Assembly (NCBI GenBank): GCA_015689735.1
Contig: WVSP01000002.1
Coordinates: 1-64,000, forward strand
DNA length: 64,000 nucleotides
Direction: 5' to 3'
DNA from: Rhodobacterales bacterium LSUCC0031
GTDB lineage: Bacteria; Pseudomonadota; Alphaproteobacteria; Rhodobacterales; Rhodobacteraceae
A program made the translations under genes and the position numbers. Below, piece by piece: positions 43,332 to 55,444 of this stretch. The stretch's first letter is position 1. Every line of letters begins with the position of its first letter. The notes under the pieces are model-generated. The model saw only the letters and a list, made by a program, of their open reading frames with translations, ran no database searches and was not told where the DNA came from.

Positions 43332-44113
43332 GCGGTGAAAAACAGCTCCGTCAGCAAGTAGTTTGCCGCCAAGATCATGATTGAGGACGAGACCACCGCA
43401 TTGGTTGTCGCCCGCCCCACACCTTGCGCGCCGCGCCCCGAATTCATCCCGTGATAGCAGCCCATCAAGGCCACGATGAAGCCAAAGACCGCGCCCTTGA
43501 TCAGCCCCGAGGTGACATCCCAAAGTTCAAGAAAATCGACCGTGTTGCGCAGGTAGGCCGCTTCGTTGAAGCCAAGCCGGGTGGTCGAGACGAGGTAACC
43601 GCCGAAAATCCCGATGGCGTCACCCACGGCTACCAGCACGGGCAGGCTGATCGTCGCCGCAAGGATACGCGGTACAGTGAGGTATTTCAGCGGGTTAGTT
43701 GACAAGGTGACCAGAGCGTCGATTTGTTCGGTGACTTTCATCGTTCCAAGTTCAGCTGCGATTGCCGCGGCCACGCGACCTGCCACCATCAAGCCGCCCA
43801 AAACCGGGCCAAGTTCGCGTACAATGCCGATGGCCACGATCTGGGGGACGACGGCCTCGGCGTTGAAGCGCGATCCACCGGCAAAGATCTGCAAGGCCAG
43901 CGCGCCGCCGGTGAAAAGCGCCGTCAAACCCACAACCGGCAATGAGAGCCAGCCGATCTGCAACAGCTGCCACAAAAGCTCGCGCGGGTAGAAGGGCGGG
44001 CGCAGGATATGGCTGACCGCTTGACCGGCGTAGAGCGTGACTTGGCCAATGACGCGCAGCATGCCAAGCGTCGAGCGCCCAATCGTGGCAAGGGGGAACA
44101 AGAGCGGGCTCAT
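43328..44113 (-). CDS. MlaE-type ABC transporter permease
   Basis: A 261-residue permease of the MlaE family, six membrane segments. The family core [62 protein letters not shown] is clear. Overlaps alr (upstream) and mlaF (downstream) by 4 bases each. Works with MlaF and an MCE protein coded elsewhere. Confidence 0.9.
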   Translation of the reverse strand: MSPLLFPLATIGRSTLGMLRVIGQVTLYAGQAVSHILRPPFYPRELLWQLLQIGWLSLPVVGLTALFTGGALALQIFAGGSRFNAEAVVPQIVAIGIVRELGPVLGGLMVAGRVAAAIAAELGTMKVTEQIDALVTLSTNPLKYLTVPRILAATISLPVLVAVGDAIGIFGGYLVSTTRLGFNEAAYLRNTVDFLELWDVTSGLIKGAVFGFIVALMGCYHGMNSGRGAQGVGRATTNAVVSSSIMILAANYLLTELFFTA

Positions 44114-45147
44114 GCGCCGATATAGGCGCGTTGATAGCGCCCACCCAGCGAGGTGAGGATTTCATAGCCAATGGTACCGGCAGCTTCGGCCAGCGCATCG
44201 ACGCCCTGATGGGGGCCAAGAATATCCAGGCAATCGGGCGTGGCAGGCAAATCGGTGACATCAACCGTCAGCAGATCCATCGAGACACGGCCCGCAAGTC
44301 GGCAGCCGGCATCACCGGAAAACAGCCTTGCCTTGCCGCTCATCTGTCGAATGAGGCCGTCGGCGTAACCAGCTGAAACGGTAGCAATTTTTGTAGATCT
44401 CTCGGCGGTGAAACTGGCGGCATATCCAACCGTTTCGCCCCGCGCGACGTCTCGGATCTGCACCACGGGCAATGACAGCGTGACCACAGGTTGAGCCGTT
44501 GCGAAAGGCAGGCCGCCGTAAAGGCCGATACCGGGCCGTGTCAGGTCAAAATGATAATCGGGGCCAAGCAAGATGCCGCCGGTCGCCGAAAAACTGCGCG
44601 GCGCCGTGACACCCGCGCTCATCGCGGTGAAGGCGGCAAGCTGGGCGCCGTTTTGCGGGTGCGCAGGTTCATCGGCGCAGGCCAGATGTGACATGACGAG
44701 CGTCAGCGGGCCAGCTTCGAGATCGCCACGGGTCGCGGCCCAATCGGGGGCTTCCATCCCCAAACGGTTCATGCCGGTATCGAGTTGCACACCATAGGGG
44801 CGGTCGGGCAGGGCGGAGCGGTGGCGGTTGGCCTGCTCTGGGCTGTTGAGCATGGGCACGAGTCCATGATCGCGGATCAAGGCGGTATCGCCGCTCATAT
44901 GGCCGGAGAAGATGTTGATCACCGGCCCCGCGCCAAGCGCGTGGCGCAGTGTGGCGCCTTCTTCGGCGGTGGCCACGAAAAACTCCCGCGCGCCTTCGCG
45001 CGCCAAGCGGCGCGCTACATGGGACGCGCCGCAGCCATAGCCATCTGCCTTGACCACGGCACCGGTCGCGCCGCGTGACATTGCGGCCAGCGTGCGCCAA
45101 TTGGCAGCGATGGCGTCAAGATCGATGGTGAGAATGCCTGTACCCAT
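44110..45147 (-). CDS. alr: Alanine racemase
   Basis: A 345-residue PLP enzyme that makes D-alanine for peptidoglycan. The PLP-binding Lys is in [18 protein letters not shown], the second strand in [11 protein letters not shown], and the catalytic Tyr in the C-terminal half in [29 protein letters not shown] with the family [13 protein letters not shown]. Ends overlapping mlaE. A GC-rich hairpin repeat lies between it and dnaB. Confidence 0.95.
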   Translation of the reverse strand: MGTGILTIDLDAIAANWRTLAAMSRGATGAVVKADGYGCGASHVARRLAREGAREFFVATAEEGATLRHALGAGPVINIFSGHMSGDTALIRDHGLVPMLNSPEQANRHRSALPDRPYGVQLDTGMNRLGMEAPDWAATRGDLEAGPLTLVMSHLACADEPAHPQNGAQLAAFTAMSAGVTAPRSFSATGGILLGPDYHFDLTRPGIGLYGGLPFATAQPVVTLSLPVVQIRDVARGETVGYAASFTAERSTKIATVSAGYADGLIRQMSGKARLFSGDAGCRLAGRVSMDLLTVDVTDLPATPDCLDILGPHQGVDALAEAAGTIGYEILTSLGGRYQRAYIGA

Positions 45148-45183
45148 GCGCCTGTGTGTCTTCCGTCATAGCCGCCGGGTCAA

Positions 45184-45328
45184 GAGGGCTCTGCCCCCGC
45201 CGCCTTTGGCGGCGATCATAAAATCAGGGGGCTCTGCCCCCGCCGCCCGAGGCGGCGATCATAAAGTCAGGGGGCGCTGCCCCCGTCGCCTTTGGCGACT
45301 CCCCCGGGATATTTGGGAAACGAAGAAG
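45184..45328 (+). repeat. Dispersed GC-rich hairpin repeat, copy A (three units)
   Basis: Two near-identical units of about 42 bases (CTCTGCCCCC...GCGATCATAAA.TCAG) are followed by a third that ends in the shared 3' block CCCCCGGGATATTTGGGAAACGAAGAAG. Each unit can fold into a GGGGGC/GCCCCC hairpin plus a CCGCC/GGCGG one. It lies between alr and dnaB. Copies B, C and D share the 3' block. Confidence 0.8.
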
Positions 45329-45365
45329 CGGCGGGCCTGTTCACCTTAACGCGCAGTAAACCGGT

Positions 45366-46865
45366 TCAATAGCTGCGATCGTCGTCTTGTTGCCAAGGTT
45401 TGACGAGGTTGCCAAAGCGGGTGAAACGGCCCTCGAAGCTGAGTTCCACGGTGCCGACGGGGCCATGCCGCTGCTTGCCGATAATCACTTCGGCCTTGCC
45501 ATGCAACATATCCATATCTTGCTGCCACTTGGCCATCGCCTCGAGGTTTTCTTCGCCGGGCTTTTCGCGCTCTTTGTAGTACTCGCCGCGATAAACGAAC
45601 ATAACGACATCGGCGTCTTGTTCGATGGAGCCGGATTCGCGCAGATCGGAGAGTTGCGGGCGCTTGTCTTCGCGGCTCTCGACCTGACGCGAGAGCTGCG
45701 AGAGTGCGATCACGGGAATGTCGAGTTCCTTGGCGATGGCTTTCAGACCTTGGGTGATTTCCGAGATCTCGTTGACACGGTTTTCCGACCGGCCCGAGCC
45801 GCGCAACAGCTGGAGGTAGTCAACGATCAGCAGATCGAGGCCACCCGGCGAACGCTTGAGGCGACGGGCGCGGGCCGCGACCTGCCCAATTGGCAATGCG
45901 GGCGTGTCGTCGATATAGAGCGGGCAGCGTTCAAGATCGCGCGCGGCATGCAAGTAGCGCTCGAACTCGGCCTCGGTCAGATCGCCCTTGCGGATCAGTT
46001 CCGAGGGGATCTCGGCGGCTTCGGACAAGACCCGCTGGGCGAGCTGTGCGGCCGACATTTCGAGGCTGAAAAACCCAACCACACCGCCATCCACCGTGCC
46101 TTCGGACCCGTCATCGCGGCGACCGCGCTTCCACGCCTTGGCGACATTGAAGGCGATATTGGTCGCAAGTGATGTTTTGCCCATCGAGGGACGCCCGGCG
46201 AGGATCAGGAGGTCGGATTTGTGCAACCCCCCGAGCATACGGTCCATATCGGTCAGCCCTGTCGAAATGCCCGCAAGCTTGCCGCCGCGATTGTAAGCCG
46301 CGTTGGCATTGTTGACCGCGTCGTAAAGCGCCGAGAGGAAGGATTGGAAACCACGCGCGGTGGTACCAGATGAGACGAGGTTGAAAAGCTCGGTCTCGGC
46401 CTCGACGATCTGCGCGTCGGGGGCGATGTCGTCGCGCATGCTGCGCGCGCGATCGGAGACACGCTGGCCGAGCGCGATCAATTCCCGCCGGATGGCGAGG
46501 TCATGGATGAGTTGGGCATAATCGCGCGCCGCCGAGGTCGCGATGGCCGAAAGCTGAAGCCGCAAGAGATATTCGCCGCCGCCAAGATCCTTGAGGCCGG
46601 GGATGTCGGCCACGAAATTCTTCAGCGTGGTGGCATCGGTTGCAAGCCCCTTTGCGATGCGCGCTTGCGCCATGGAGAAGATTGCGCGGTGGACGGGATC
46701 ATGGAAATGATCGGGCTTGATAAGATCATCGACACGGTCGAGCACATCATTGGCCGACAAGATCGCGCCCAAGAGCTGTTGCTCGGCCTCGATATTATGG
46801 GGCAGGCTTTGCGTGACGTCGGTCGTGGCCATCCCGGTCGCGGATACCGGCAGCTGCTCATTCAT
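45366..46865 (-). CDS. dnaB: Replicative DNA helicase DnaB
   Basis: A 499-residue hexameric helicase that unwinds the fork. The N-terminal DnaB domain (PHNIEAEQQLLGAILSANDVLDRV) is followed by the RecA-like motor with Walker A GRPSMGKTSLATN, FSLEMSAAQLAQR, LLIVDYLQLLRG and LSQLSRQVESREDKRPQLSDLRESGSIEQDADV. AAGGGGGA lies before the ATG at 46865. Upstream of alr in the same direction. Confidence 0.97.
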   Translation of the reverse strand: MNEQLPVSATGMATTDVTQSLPHNIEAEQQLLGAILSANDVLDRVDDLIKPDHFHDPVHRAIFSMAQARIAKGLATDATTLKNFVADIPGLKDLGGGEYLLRLQLSAIATSAARDYAQLIHDLAIRRELIALGQRVSDRARSMRDDIAPDAQIVEAETELFNLVSSGTTARGFQSFLSALYDAVNNANAAYNRGGKLAGISTGLTDMDRMLGGLHKSDLLILAGRPSMGKTSLATNIAFNVAKAWKRGRRDDGSEGTVDGGVVGFFSLEMSAAQLAQRVLSEAAEIPSELIRKGDLTEAEFERYLHAARDLERCPLYIDDTPALPIGQVAARARRLKRSPGGLDLLIVDYLQLLRGSGRSENRVNEISEITQGLKAIAKELDIPVIALSQLSRQVESREDKRPQLSDLRESGSIEQDADVVMFVYRGEYYKEREKPGEENLEAMAKWQQDMDMLHGKAEVIIGKQRHGPVGTVELSFEGRFTRFGNLVKPWQQDDDRSY

Positions 46866-47095
46866 CGCATGTCCCCCTTGTTGATCCCCCCGCAACCCGC
46901 GCCATACGGGGGTGCCAATGGGTATAGCCCCCGCGCGGGGGCAAGCGTCAATCGCCGAAAACTGTGCATAAGTTGTGAGTGGAATTGGTCGCAATATCTG
47001 GCGCAAGCGCCACGAGCGCCCACTGTATCTTGGGGTGGCGGCCGGGCATTGTGACGGATTGGCAACGCTTGAGGTGCGATGCGTCGGCGCCGTGG

Positions 47096-47776
47096 TCAGG
47101 CCAATCCGCGGACGGCCCGCCAGGCTTCGGGATCGGCGAGGAATCGTTCGACCTCGGTCAGGGTGGCTGCGTCGAAATCACCGCCGCGCCGCGCCTCGGC
47201 AATCACATCGGCCCATGTGGTCAGGTAGTGCAGCCGTAGCCCATGTTCTGCCAGACGATCCTCGGTGCCGGCCATGACGCCGTAGAAAAACACCACCGCC
47301 GTATGGCCGCAGGTCGCGCCTGCTTTGCGGATCGCATCGACGAATTTCAGCTTGGAGCCACCATCGGTGGTCAGATCCTCAACCAGAAGAACCCGAGAAC
47401 CCTCGCGCATCTCGCCCTCGATTTGGGCGGTGCGGCCATAGCCTTTGGGCTGTTTGCGGACATAGGACATGGGCAGGCCCATCCGCTCGGCGACAAAGGC
47501 CGCAAAGGGAATGCCCGCCGTCTCACCGCCCGCGATATTGTCGAAGGCTTCAAGGCCTGCGGCCTCCATGACCTTGCAGCATAGAAAATCCATCATGGTG
47601 GCGCGCACGCGCGGGTAGGAGATGATCTTGCGGCAATCGATATAGGTGGGCGCCTGCTTGCCGCTGGCGTGCGTATAGAGCTGATCGGTGTTGAAATGCA
47701 CCGCTCCGATATCGAGCAGCATGCGCGCGGACAGCCGGGCCATCGTGGCGTGGTCGGGATAGGCGGTGGGGATCAT
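47096..47776 (-). CDS. pyrE: Orotate phosphoribosyltransferase
   Basis: A 226-residue enzyme that joins orotate to PRPP in pyrimidine synthesis. Features are [23 protein letters not shown], the flexible loop [38 protein letters not shown] with the PRPP-binding motif [13 protein letters not shown]. Ends divergent from dnaB. Follows pyrC in the same direction after 49 bases; the two form a small pyrCE unit. Confidence 0.96.
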   Translation of the reverse strand: MIPTAYPDHATMARLSARMLLDIGAVHFNTDQLYTHASGKQAPTYIDCRKIISYPRVRATMMDFLCCKVMEAAGLEAFDNIAGGETAGIPFAAFVAERMGLPMSYVRKQPKGYGRTAQIEGEMREGSRVLLVEDLTTDGGSKLKFVDAIRKAGATCGHTAVVFFYGVMAGTEDRLAEHGLRLHYLTTWADVIAEARRGGDFDAATLTEVERFLADPEAWRAVRGLA

Positions 47777-47825
47777 GGCAAGGGTCCGGATTTGCGTATT
47801 TTTGGAAAGGTGAAGGATCGCGCGC

Positions 47826-48869
47826 TTACGCGTCGATAACATGCCAGTAAAGCGGATGACCAGGATCGAAGACGGTCACCGGGCCTGCGCCTGTGTCGAT
47901 CTTGGCCGGGTAGGGGACGGGCGTCTGGCGCTTTTCCAGCGTGATGGTTTGGCTGGCGACAGGCAGGCCGTAGCGGGCCGGGCCGAAGAGCGAGGTGAAC
48001 CCTTCAAGCCGGTCAAGCGCGCCTTCCTCTTCGAAGACATGGGCGAGGCATGACAGGGTGTTTGTGGCCGAGAAAACGCCAGCGCAGCCACAGGCCGATT
48101 CCTTGGTCTCATCGGTATGGGGCGCGCTATCGGTGCCAAGAAAAAAGCGCGGATTGCCCGAGATGGCAGCTTTGCGCAGCGCTTGCTGGTGGCTGGCACG
48201 CTTGGCCACAGGCAGACAGTAGTAATGGGGCCTGATACCGCCGACCAGCATGTGGTTGCGGTTGATCATCAGGTGATGCGTGGTGATCGTACCTGCGATA
48301 TCGCCCGTGGCCCCCGCGACATAGTCGATGCCTTGGCTGGTGGTGATATGTTCGAGCGTCACCTTGAGGCCGGGGATGCGCTGGCGCAGCGGGTCGAGGA
48401 CGGTTTCAAGAAACACCGCCTCGCGGTCGAAGATATCGACATGGGATGCCGTCACCTCGCCATGGATGCAAAGGGGCAGGCCAATCTCGGCCATTTTCTC
48501 CAGCACGGGGATGACGGTCTCGATATTGCGCACACCTGATTGCGAATTGGTGGTGGCGCCTGCGGGGTAGAGCTTGACCGCCGTCACAACCCCTTCGTCT
48601 GCGGCGCGTGCCAGATCGGCGGGATCGGTCGCCTCGGTCAGATAAAGCGTCATCAGCGGCGTGAAATCCATGCCCGCGGGAAGGGCTGCCATGATCCGAT
48701 CACGATAGGCGCGCGCGTCATCGCCTGTGACCACCGGCGGAACCAGATTGGGCATGACGATGGCGCGGGCGAAATGGCGCGCGGTTTCAGGCAAAACACC
48801 AGCGAGCATCGCGCCGTCGCGCAGATGCAGGTGCCAGTCGTCGGGGCGGCGGATGGTCAGGCGTGTCAT
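47826..48869 (-). CDS. pyrC: Dihydroorotase (class II)
   Basis: A 347-residue zinc hydrolase like E. coli PyrC, closing carbamoyl aspartate to dihydroorotate. The metal motif DWHLHLRDG is at the N-terminus, the carbamylated Lys is in [15 protein letters not shown], further His in LCIHGEVT and LEHITTSQ, and the Asp in [12 protein letters not shown]. Of two adjacent ATG codons, 48869 has AAGGA at better spacing. Divergent from ureD. Confidence 0.95.
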   Translation of the reverse strand: MTRLTIRRPDDWHLHLRDGAMLAGVLPETARHFARAIVMPNLVPPVVTGDDARAYRDRIMAALPAGMDFTPLMTLYLTEATDPADLARAADEGVVTAVKLYPAGATTNSQSGVRNIETVIPVLEKMAEIGLPLCIHGEVTASHVDIFDREAVFLETVLDPLRQRIPGLKVTLEHITTSQGIDYVAGATGDIAGTITTHHLMINRNHMLVGGIRPHYYCLPVAKRASHQQALRKAAISGNPRFFLGTDSAPHTDETKESACGCAGVFSATNTLSCLAHVFEEEGALDRLEGFTSLFGPARYGLPVASQTITLEKRQTPVPYPAKIDTGAGPVTVFDPGHPLYWHVIDA

Positions 48870-49061
48870 CATATGTCCTTGGGTACAAGGTTCGGCAGCG
48901 GGCTGCAAAGGCAAATCATGCCGGGGGTTTGGCGCGTATTTTTGTTCAGTGATCGGATGTTGTGCAAGCTGCCTTATTTTTGTGCAACGGGGGCGGCGCC
49001 CCATGTCGGTTGCGGGGCATGGATTGTCAGTGATGCGCCGCACCGCCTAGCGTTTCGCAGC

Positions 49062-49880
49062 ATGTTTGACGAGATCAAAACCGCCTCCGCGATGCAACGC
49101 GTCAAAGGCCGTGCCGGTGCCGTGATTGGCCCCGAGGGGCGGTTGTGCCGGCTATGGCAAAGCGGCTCGGCCAAGGCGATCTTGCCGCGCATGCATGGCC
49201 GCGCGGCCGAGGTGGTGTTTCTCAACACCGCAGGTGGGCTGACGGGCGGCGATCGGCTGGACTATAGCATTGATCTGGCCACGGGTGCGCGGGCGGTTGG
49301 CACGACCCAAACGGCCGAGCGCGCTTATCTCAGCCGCACAGGCATGGCACAGGTCGATGTCACCCTGACCTTGGGCGCGGGCGCAAAGCTGCATTGGTTG
49401 CCGCAAGAGATGATTGTGTTCGATGGCGCCGCGATTGCACGCAATCTCCAGGTCGAGATGGCCGATGATGCGGAATTGGCAATGTTGGAGACCTTGGTTC
49501 TGGGCCGCGCTGCGATGGGAGAGCGGCTGGCTCGTATCCATCTGCGCGACCGGCGCAGGGTCATCCGTGGGGGGCGGCACGTGATGCTTGAGGCCATCGC
49601 GCTGGATGATGCCGATCTGATCCGCCCCGGCGTGGCGGGCTTGGGCGATGCGGTGGCGGTTGCGACCTTGGCGCTGTTCGCCCCCGATGCCGAGGATCGC
49701 TTGGCCGCATTGCGCGCGGTGCTCCCTGACGATGGGCCGGTGCGCGCGGCGGCCTCGGCTTGGGATGGGCGGGTGGTGGCGCGCTTCATGGCCCCTGCGG
49801 CATGGCCGCTGCGCCAAGCGGTGGCGCGCGCGGTGGCGACGGTGACCGGGGGCGCGCTGCCCCGTGTTTGGCAGATCTGA
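49062..49880 (+). CDS. ureD: Urease accessory protein UreD
   Basis: A 272-residue UreD/UreH-type chaperone that binds apo-urease and forms the UreD-UreF-UreG nickel delivery complex. Seen are LCRLWQSGSAKAILPRMHGRAAEVVFLNTAGGLTGGDRLDYSIDL and WLPQEMIVFDGAAIARNLQVEM, both family signatures. ATG at 49062 is chosen as the start; the frame is open further upstream but lacks similarity. First gene of a ureDABCEFG operon; it ends 15 bases before ureA. Confidence 0.94.
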   Translation: MFDEIKTASAMQRVKGRAGAVIGPEGRLCRLWQSGSAKAILPRMHGRAAEVVFLNTAGGLTGGDRLDYSIDLATGARAVGTTQTAERAYLSRTGMAQVDVTLTLGAGAKLHWLPQEMIVFDGAAIARNLQVEMADDAELAMLETLVLGRAAMGERLARIHLRDRRRVIRGGRHVMLEAIALDDADLIRPGVAGLGDAVAVATLALFAPDAEDRLAALRAVLPDDGPVRAAASAWDGRVVARFMAPAAWPLRQAVARAVATVTGGALPRVWQI

Positions 49881-49895
49881 CAAGGCGAGGATGCG

Positions 49896-50198
49896 ATGAA
49901 CCTGACCCCGCGTGAGAAAGACAAGCTGATGATCAGCCTTGCGGCGATGGTGGCGCGCGGGCGGCTGGCGCGCGGCGTCAAGCTCAACCATCCCGAGGCC
50001 ATCGCGCTGATCACCGATTTCGTGATGGAAGGCGCGCGCGATGGGCGCTCGGTCGCCGATCTGATGGAGGCGGGCGCCCATGTCGTGACCGCCGCGCAGT
50101 GCATGGCGGGCATCCCCGAGATGATCCACGATGTGCAGGTCGAGGCGACTTTCCCGGATGGCACAAAGCTTGTGACCGTCCATCATCCGATCCGTTGA
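49896..50198 (+). CDS. ureA: Urease gamma subunit
   Basis: A 100-residue subunit of normal size: [60 protein letters not shown] is close to consensus. Forms the (UreA-UreB-UreC)3 enzyme in the cytoplasm. GGCGAGGATGCG precedes the ATG. Gap to ureB is 13 bases. Confidence 0.97.
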   Translation: MNLTPREKDKLMISLAAMVARGRLARGVKLNHPEAIALITDFVMEGARDGRSVADLMEAGAHVVTAAQCMAGIPEMIHDVQVEATFPDGTKLVTVHHPIR

Positions 50199-50211
50199 CA
50201 GGAGGCCTGAC

Positions 50212-50517
50212 ATGATACCGGGTGAAATCATCACCGCGCCGGGCGAGATCGAGCTGAATGCAGGCCGCGCCGCCATCACGCTGATGGTGGCCAATACCGG
50301 CGACAGGCCCGTGCAGGTGGGCAGCCATTACCATTTTGCCGAAACCAATGCCGCGCTCGATTTCGACAGGGCGGCAGCGCGCGGGCATCGCCTCGATATC
50401 GCGGCAGGCACCGCCGTGCGCTTCGAGCCGGGCCAAACGCGCGCGGTGACGCTTGTCCCCTATGGCGGCGCGCGCGCGGTCTGGGGGTTCAACAAGGCCG
50501 TGATGGGCAAGCTCTGA
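50212..50517 (+). CDS. ureB: Urease beta subunit
   Basis: A 101-residue subunit with the typical [58 protein letters not shown] sequence. AGGAGG lies before the ATG. Precedes ureC by 33 bases. Confidence 0.97.
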   Translation: MIPGEIITAPGEIELNAGRAAITLMVANTGDRPVQVGSHYHFAETNAALDFDRAAARGHRLDIAAGTAVRFEPGQTRAVTLVPYGGARAVWGFNKAVMGKL

Positions 50518-50550
50518 TGGTCCAAGTTTTCAAGGCGAAGGAGTGATCCC

Positions 50551-52260
<1,710 letters not shown>

Positions 52261-52304
52261 CCGGCGCGATGCGCCAACATGGGACGGATGGAAGGGATGG
52301 GCCG

Positions 52305-52826
52305 ATGGCCGAAATGATGATCGCGCAAATTCGCCACGCGGCGGGCCAGTGGCAAGGCGAGGCCGCCGACAGCCTTGTCCTTGATTACGAGGGGCGTTTC
52401 TTGCGCCGTAAGCGGGTGGTCATGGCATCGGGGGCCGCCCTTCTGATCGATCTGGCCGAGACGATATCGCTTGGTGCCGGTGACGCGCTTGAGACGACGG
52501 CGGGTGCGCTGATCGAGATTGCCGCCGCCGCGGAGCCGCTGTTGATGGTCAAGGGCGATCTGGTGCGGCTGGCATGGCATATCGGCAATCGCCACACGCC
52601 CTGCCAGATCGCGGATGATCATCTGCTGATCCGCGAGGATCACGTGCTGGCCGGGATGTTGCGCCAATTAGGCGCCGAGGTGACGGCGCGTTGCGCCCCG
52701 TTCACCCCCGAAGGTGGGGCCTATGGGCATGGCCGCACGATGGGCCATGATCATGGCCACAGCCACAGCCAGAGCCACAGCCACAGCCATACCCACAGCC
52801 ATGATCACAGGCATGGCCGCGGGTGA
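52305..52826 (+). CDS. ureE: Urease accessory protein UreE (nickel carrier)
   Basis: A 173-residue metallochaperone with the two UreE domains and a His-rich tail (residues 140-173, repeats of HSHSHSH type) that stores nickel. MAEMMIAQI at 52305 is chosen because AAGGGA precedes it; an in-frame ATG at 52269 is less likely. The ureF GTG overlaps its stop codon by 4 bases. Confidence 0.92.
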   Translation: MAEMMIAQIRHAAGQWQGEAADSLVLDYEGRFLRRKRVVMASGAALLIDLAETISLGAGDALETTAGALIEIAAAAEPLLMVKGDLVRLAWHIGNRHTPCQIADDHLLIREDHVLAGMLRQLGAEVTARCAPFTPEGGAYGHGRTMGHDHGHSHSQSHSHSHTHSHDHRHGRG

Positions 52827-53467
52827 AGATGCACACCGACGATATCTTGCGCCTGACCCAGTGGCTTTCACCGGCCTTCCCGGTGTCGTCTTATGCCTAT
52901 TCGCATGGGCTTGAGGCCGAGGTCGTGGCAGGCAGGATGCGTGACGGTCGCGATGTGCAAGAGTGGATCAGCGCGGTCTTGGTGGTCGGGGCAGGGCGGA
53001 GCGACGCGATCTTGATGCGCGCTGCCCGCCATGGGCTGGCCGAATTGTCTGCGCTTGGGGATCTGGCCCTGGCCTTGGCGGGATCGCGTGAGCGTGTTGT
53101 CGAAACCACCGCGCAAGGCCGCGCCTTGGCCGAAACATTGGCGGCACTTGGCCATGGCGACGGTGTGGCGCGGCCTTACCCGGTGGTCTTGGGGCTTGCA
53201 GCGCGTGGGCTTGCTCTTGACGATGTGACGGTCGCAGCACTCTATCTGCAATCTTTTGCGGCTGGCCTTGTCTCTGCGGCTGTGCGCTTCGTGCCATTGG
53301 GCCAAGCCGAAGGGCAGCGTGTCTTGTCGGAATTGCAAGCCACCATCGCAGAGGTCGCCTCCGATGCGGCGCTTGCCGGCCTGGAGGACATTGGCGCGGC
53401 GGTTTTCGGCGCGGATCTCGCGGCAATGATCCATGAGACGCTGGAGGTGCGGATCTTTCGGACCTAA
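52823..53467 (+). CDS. ureF: Urease accessory protein UreF
   Basis: A 214-residue helical chaperone of the nickel insertion complex: LTQWLSPAFPVSSYAYSHGLEAEVVAGRMRDGRDVQEWI is the family opening, and FAAGLVSAAVRFVPLGQAEGQRVLSEL is near the end. The GTG at 52823 overlaps ureE; an ATG two codons later would serve as well. Between it and ureG lies a GC-rich repeat copy. Confidence 0.92.
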   Translation: MKMHTDDILRLTQWLSPAFPVSSYAYSHGLEAEVVAGRMRDGRDVQEWISAVLVVGAGRSDAILMRAARHGLAELSALGDLALALAGSRERVVETTAQGRALAETLAALGHGDGVARPYPVVLGLAARGLALDDVTVAALYLQSFAAGLVSAAVRFVPLGQAEGQRVLSELQATIAEVASDAALAGLEDIGAAVFGADLAAMIHETLEVRIFRT

Positions 53468-53487
53468 CCTGCGTGGGTGGCTTTGAC

Positions 53488-53592
53488 GAGGGGGCTCTGC
53501 CCCCGTCGCGGGACGCGACGATTTCTCGATGAGGGGGCTCTGCCCCCGTCGCCTTTGGCGACTCCCCCGGGATATTTGGGAAACGAAGAAGC
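53488..53592 (+). repeat. Dispersed GC-rich hairpin repeat, copy B (two units)
   Basis: Two GGGGGCTCTGCCCCCGTCGC units, the second continuing into the shared block ACTCCCCCGGGATATTTGGGAAACGAAGAAG. It lies inside the urease operon between ureF and ureG. Confidence 0.8.
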
Positions 53593-53642
53593 GGGACGCG
53601 CGTTAACCTTAATGACGGATGAACGATGAAGGAGACAAGGTG

Positions 53643-54254
53643 ATGGGCAAGCTGCATGGGCCATTGCGGGTCGGGATCGGCGGTCCGGTTGGCGCGGGCA
53701 AGACGACGCTGACCGAAAAGCTTTGCCGTGCCATGGCGGCGCAATATTCGGTCGCGGTGATCACCAACGACATCTATACGTCCGAGGATGCCGACTACCT
53801 TTTGCGCGCGCAGGTTTTGCCCGCGTCGCGGATCCTGGGGGTGGAAACAGGCGGTTGCCCGCATACCGCGATCCGCGAGGATGCCTCGATCAACCTTGCG
53901 GCGGTGGCAGATTTCCGCGCGCGCATTCCCGATCTGGATGTCATTTTCATCGAGTCCGGCGGTGATAACCTTGCCGCGACATTTTCGCCGGAACTGGCCG
54001 ATCTGACGCTTTATGTCATCGATACGGCGGCAGGGCAGGATATCCCGCGCAAGAAGGGGCCGGGGGTGACACGATCGGACCTGTTGATCGTGAACAAGAT
54101 CGATCTCGCCCCGCATGTGGGCGTTGATCCCTTGCAACTCGAGGCGGATGCGCGGCGCGCGCGCGGTGCGCGCCCCTTTATCATGGCCTCGCTGCGCCAT
54201 GATCGCGGTGTCGATGCGATCGTGACCTTTTTGCAGGAGGCAGGCGGGTTATGA
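53643..54254 (+). CDS. ureG: Urease accessory GTPase UreG
   Basis: A 203-residue SIMIBI GTPase that supplies energy for nickel insertion. P loop [13 protein letters not shown], switch [12 protein letters not shown], metal-binding Cys-Pro-His in [29 protein letters not shown] and [10 protein letters not shown] (NKxD) are all present. AAGGAG is upstream of the ATG at 53643. Its end overlaps the convergent next gene by 6 bases. Confidence 0.96.
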   Translation: MGKLHGPLRVGIGGPVGAGKTTLTEKLCRAMAAQYSVAVITNDIYTSEDADYLLRAQVLPASRILGVETGGCPHTAIREDASINLAAVADFRARIPDLDVIFIESGGDNLAATFSPELADLTLYVIDTAAGQDIPRKKGPGVTRSDLLIVNKIDLAPHVGVDPLQLEADARRARGARPFIMASLRHDRGVDAIVTFLQEAGGL

Positions 54255-55178
54255 GCCGTTCTGTGAGGCAAGCCCGGCGGCCCGCATGGCAAAGCGCGCC
54301 TCGCCGGTGACGTCGGCAGCATAATCGGCGATGCGCCATGCCCGTGCAAACTGGCCCTGTCGTAGGGCGCGCTGCAATAAATCCCACAGATAGCTGGGAT
54401 CGGCGCGGCGCACGGGCCGAACCAAGGCGGCAAGTTTCGCACGCGTCAGGCGTTGATGGCTGAGCGCGCGCAAGAGCAGCATCAAAAGACCCCGCTGGCG
54501 CAGCAGCCGCTCAGGTGCGCCACCGGTGAAGCGGAGCGGCGCAAGTGTCACCTGCGGGCCGCGAAACTGTGCGGCGTGGGCGGTCGAGACGGCATCACAG
54601 GGATCATAGGCTATGACCACGCGGCTGGCCGAGGCGATGAGCTCTGGCCCATCCCCGTAGCGCGAGAAATCCGCCTTGCGATCGGCAAGAAAGCGGCGAT
54701 CAAAGCCCGCGCGCTCTGGGTTGAGCGTTGCCGCAGGCGCGCTGGCCAGAACCAAGGCACCGGGGGCCGCGGCGCTATAGGCACACGCCGCATGCCCCGC
54801 CGCCGGACCAAAGCCAAGAAAGATCACTTGGGCGAAGCTGTCGAAAAAGCCCCGGCCTTGCAGTGTATCGAAAAAGGCGATGAGATCGGTTGAGCGGTAC
54901 CAGTGATCGTCCAACGACATGATCGACAAGAGCGACCATTCCCGGCGCTGAACGGCCTCGAAGCCAAGCGGCAGGCCATCGGCTTCGGCGTGACAGACGC
55001 GGGCCGCTCGGTCGAAGCTGACGAGCAGCGTTTCGCCCTCCTGTACGAAAAGGGTCAGGTGATCTTTGCCAAGGCGTGCGAAAAACCCGTGGTCGCGGCC
55101 GATATCGGTCAGGCGATTATACCATGCCGCTTGATGGTCAAGAGAGGTGGTCACGTCGCTTTGGTCAATTTGGGTCAT
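54249..55178 (-). CDS. Alpha/beta-hydrolase-like protein of unknown function
   Basis: A 309-residue protein. It recalls a Rhodobacteraceae family often mis-labelled phosphoadenosine phosphosulfate reductase. The central part reads [74 protein letters not shown], like an alpha/beta hydrolase with a nucleophile elbow GFGPAAG in which the usual Ser (GxSxG) is absent, so it may not be catalytic. The C-terminus is Arg/Leu-rich and helical. Divergent from the molybdo-hydroxylase accessory genes. Confidence 0.5.
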   Translation of the reverse strand: MTQIDQSDVTTSLDHQAAWYNRLTDIGRDHGFFARLGKDHLTLFVQEGETLLVSFDRAARVCHAEADGLPLGFEAVQRREWSLLSIMSLDDHWYRSTDLIAFFDTLQGRGFFDSFAQVIFLGFGPAAGHAACAYSAAAPGALVLASAPAATLNPERAGFDRRFLADRKADFSRYGDGPELIASASRVVIAYDPCDAVSTAHAAQFRGPQVTLAPLRFTGGAPERLLRQRGLLMLLLRALSHQRLTRAKLAALVRPVRRADPSYLWDLLQRALRQGQFARAWRIADYAADVTGEARFAMRAAGLASQNGS

Positions 55179-55444
55179 GGTCGTGTGATTGCTTTACGGT
55201 CGAGTGCCGCTATGGAAACGAGGGGGTCAGCCACCGTGTGGCCTGCGCGTGACGTTGATGGCGGACTGTGGCAAAGCTGGGATGAGGATAGGGCATTTCG
55301 ATGGGATTTGCACAGGCCCTTGGCCCGATCATCTGCCCCCTCATGTCGCCGTCAGCAAGCGGCGCTGGCGCGCTATGGCCTTGACCCTTCGAGGGGATGG
55401 CGGGATTGATGGAGCAAGTGACCGGGATGCAAGGGGAGAGCATC

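Noticed and set aside
45184-45328. CRISPR-like array
   Set aside because: The units are GC-rich hairpins with no unique spacers of fixed length and no cas genes; they match dispersed repeats elsewhere in the window.
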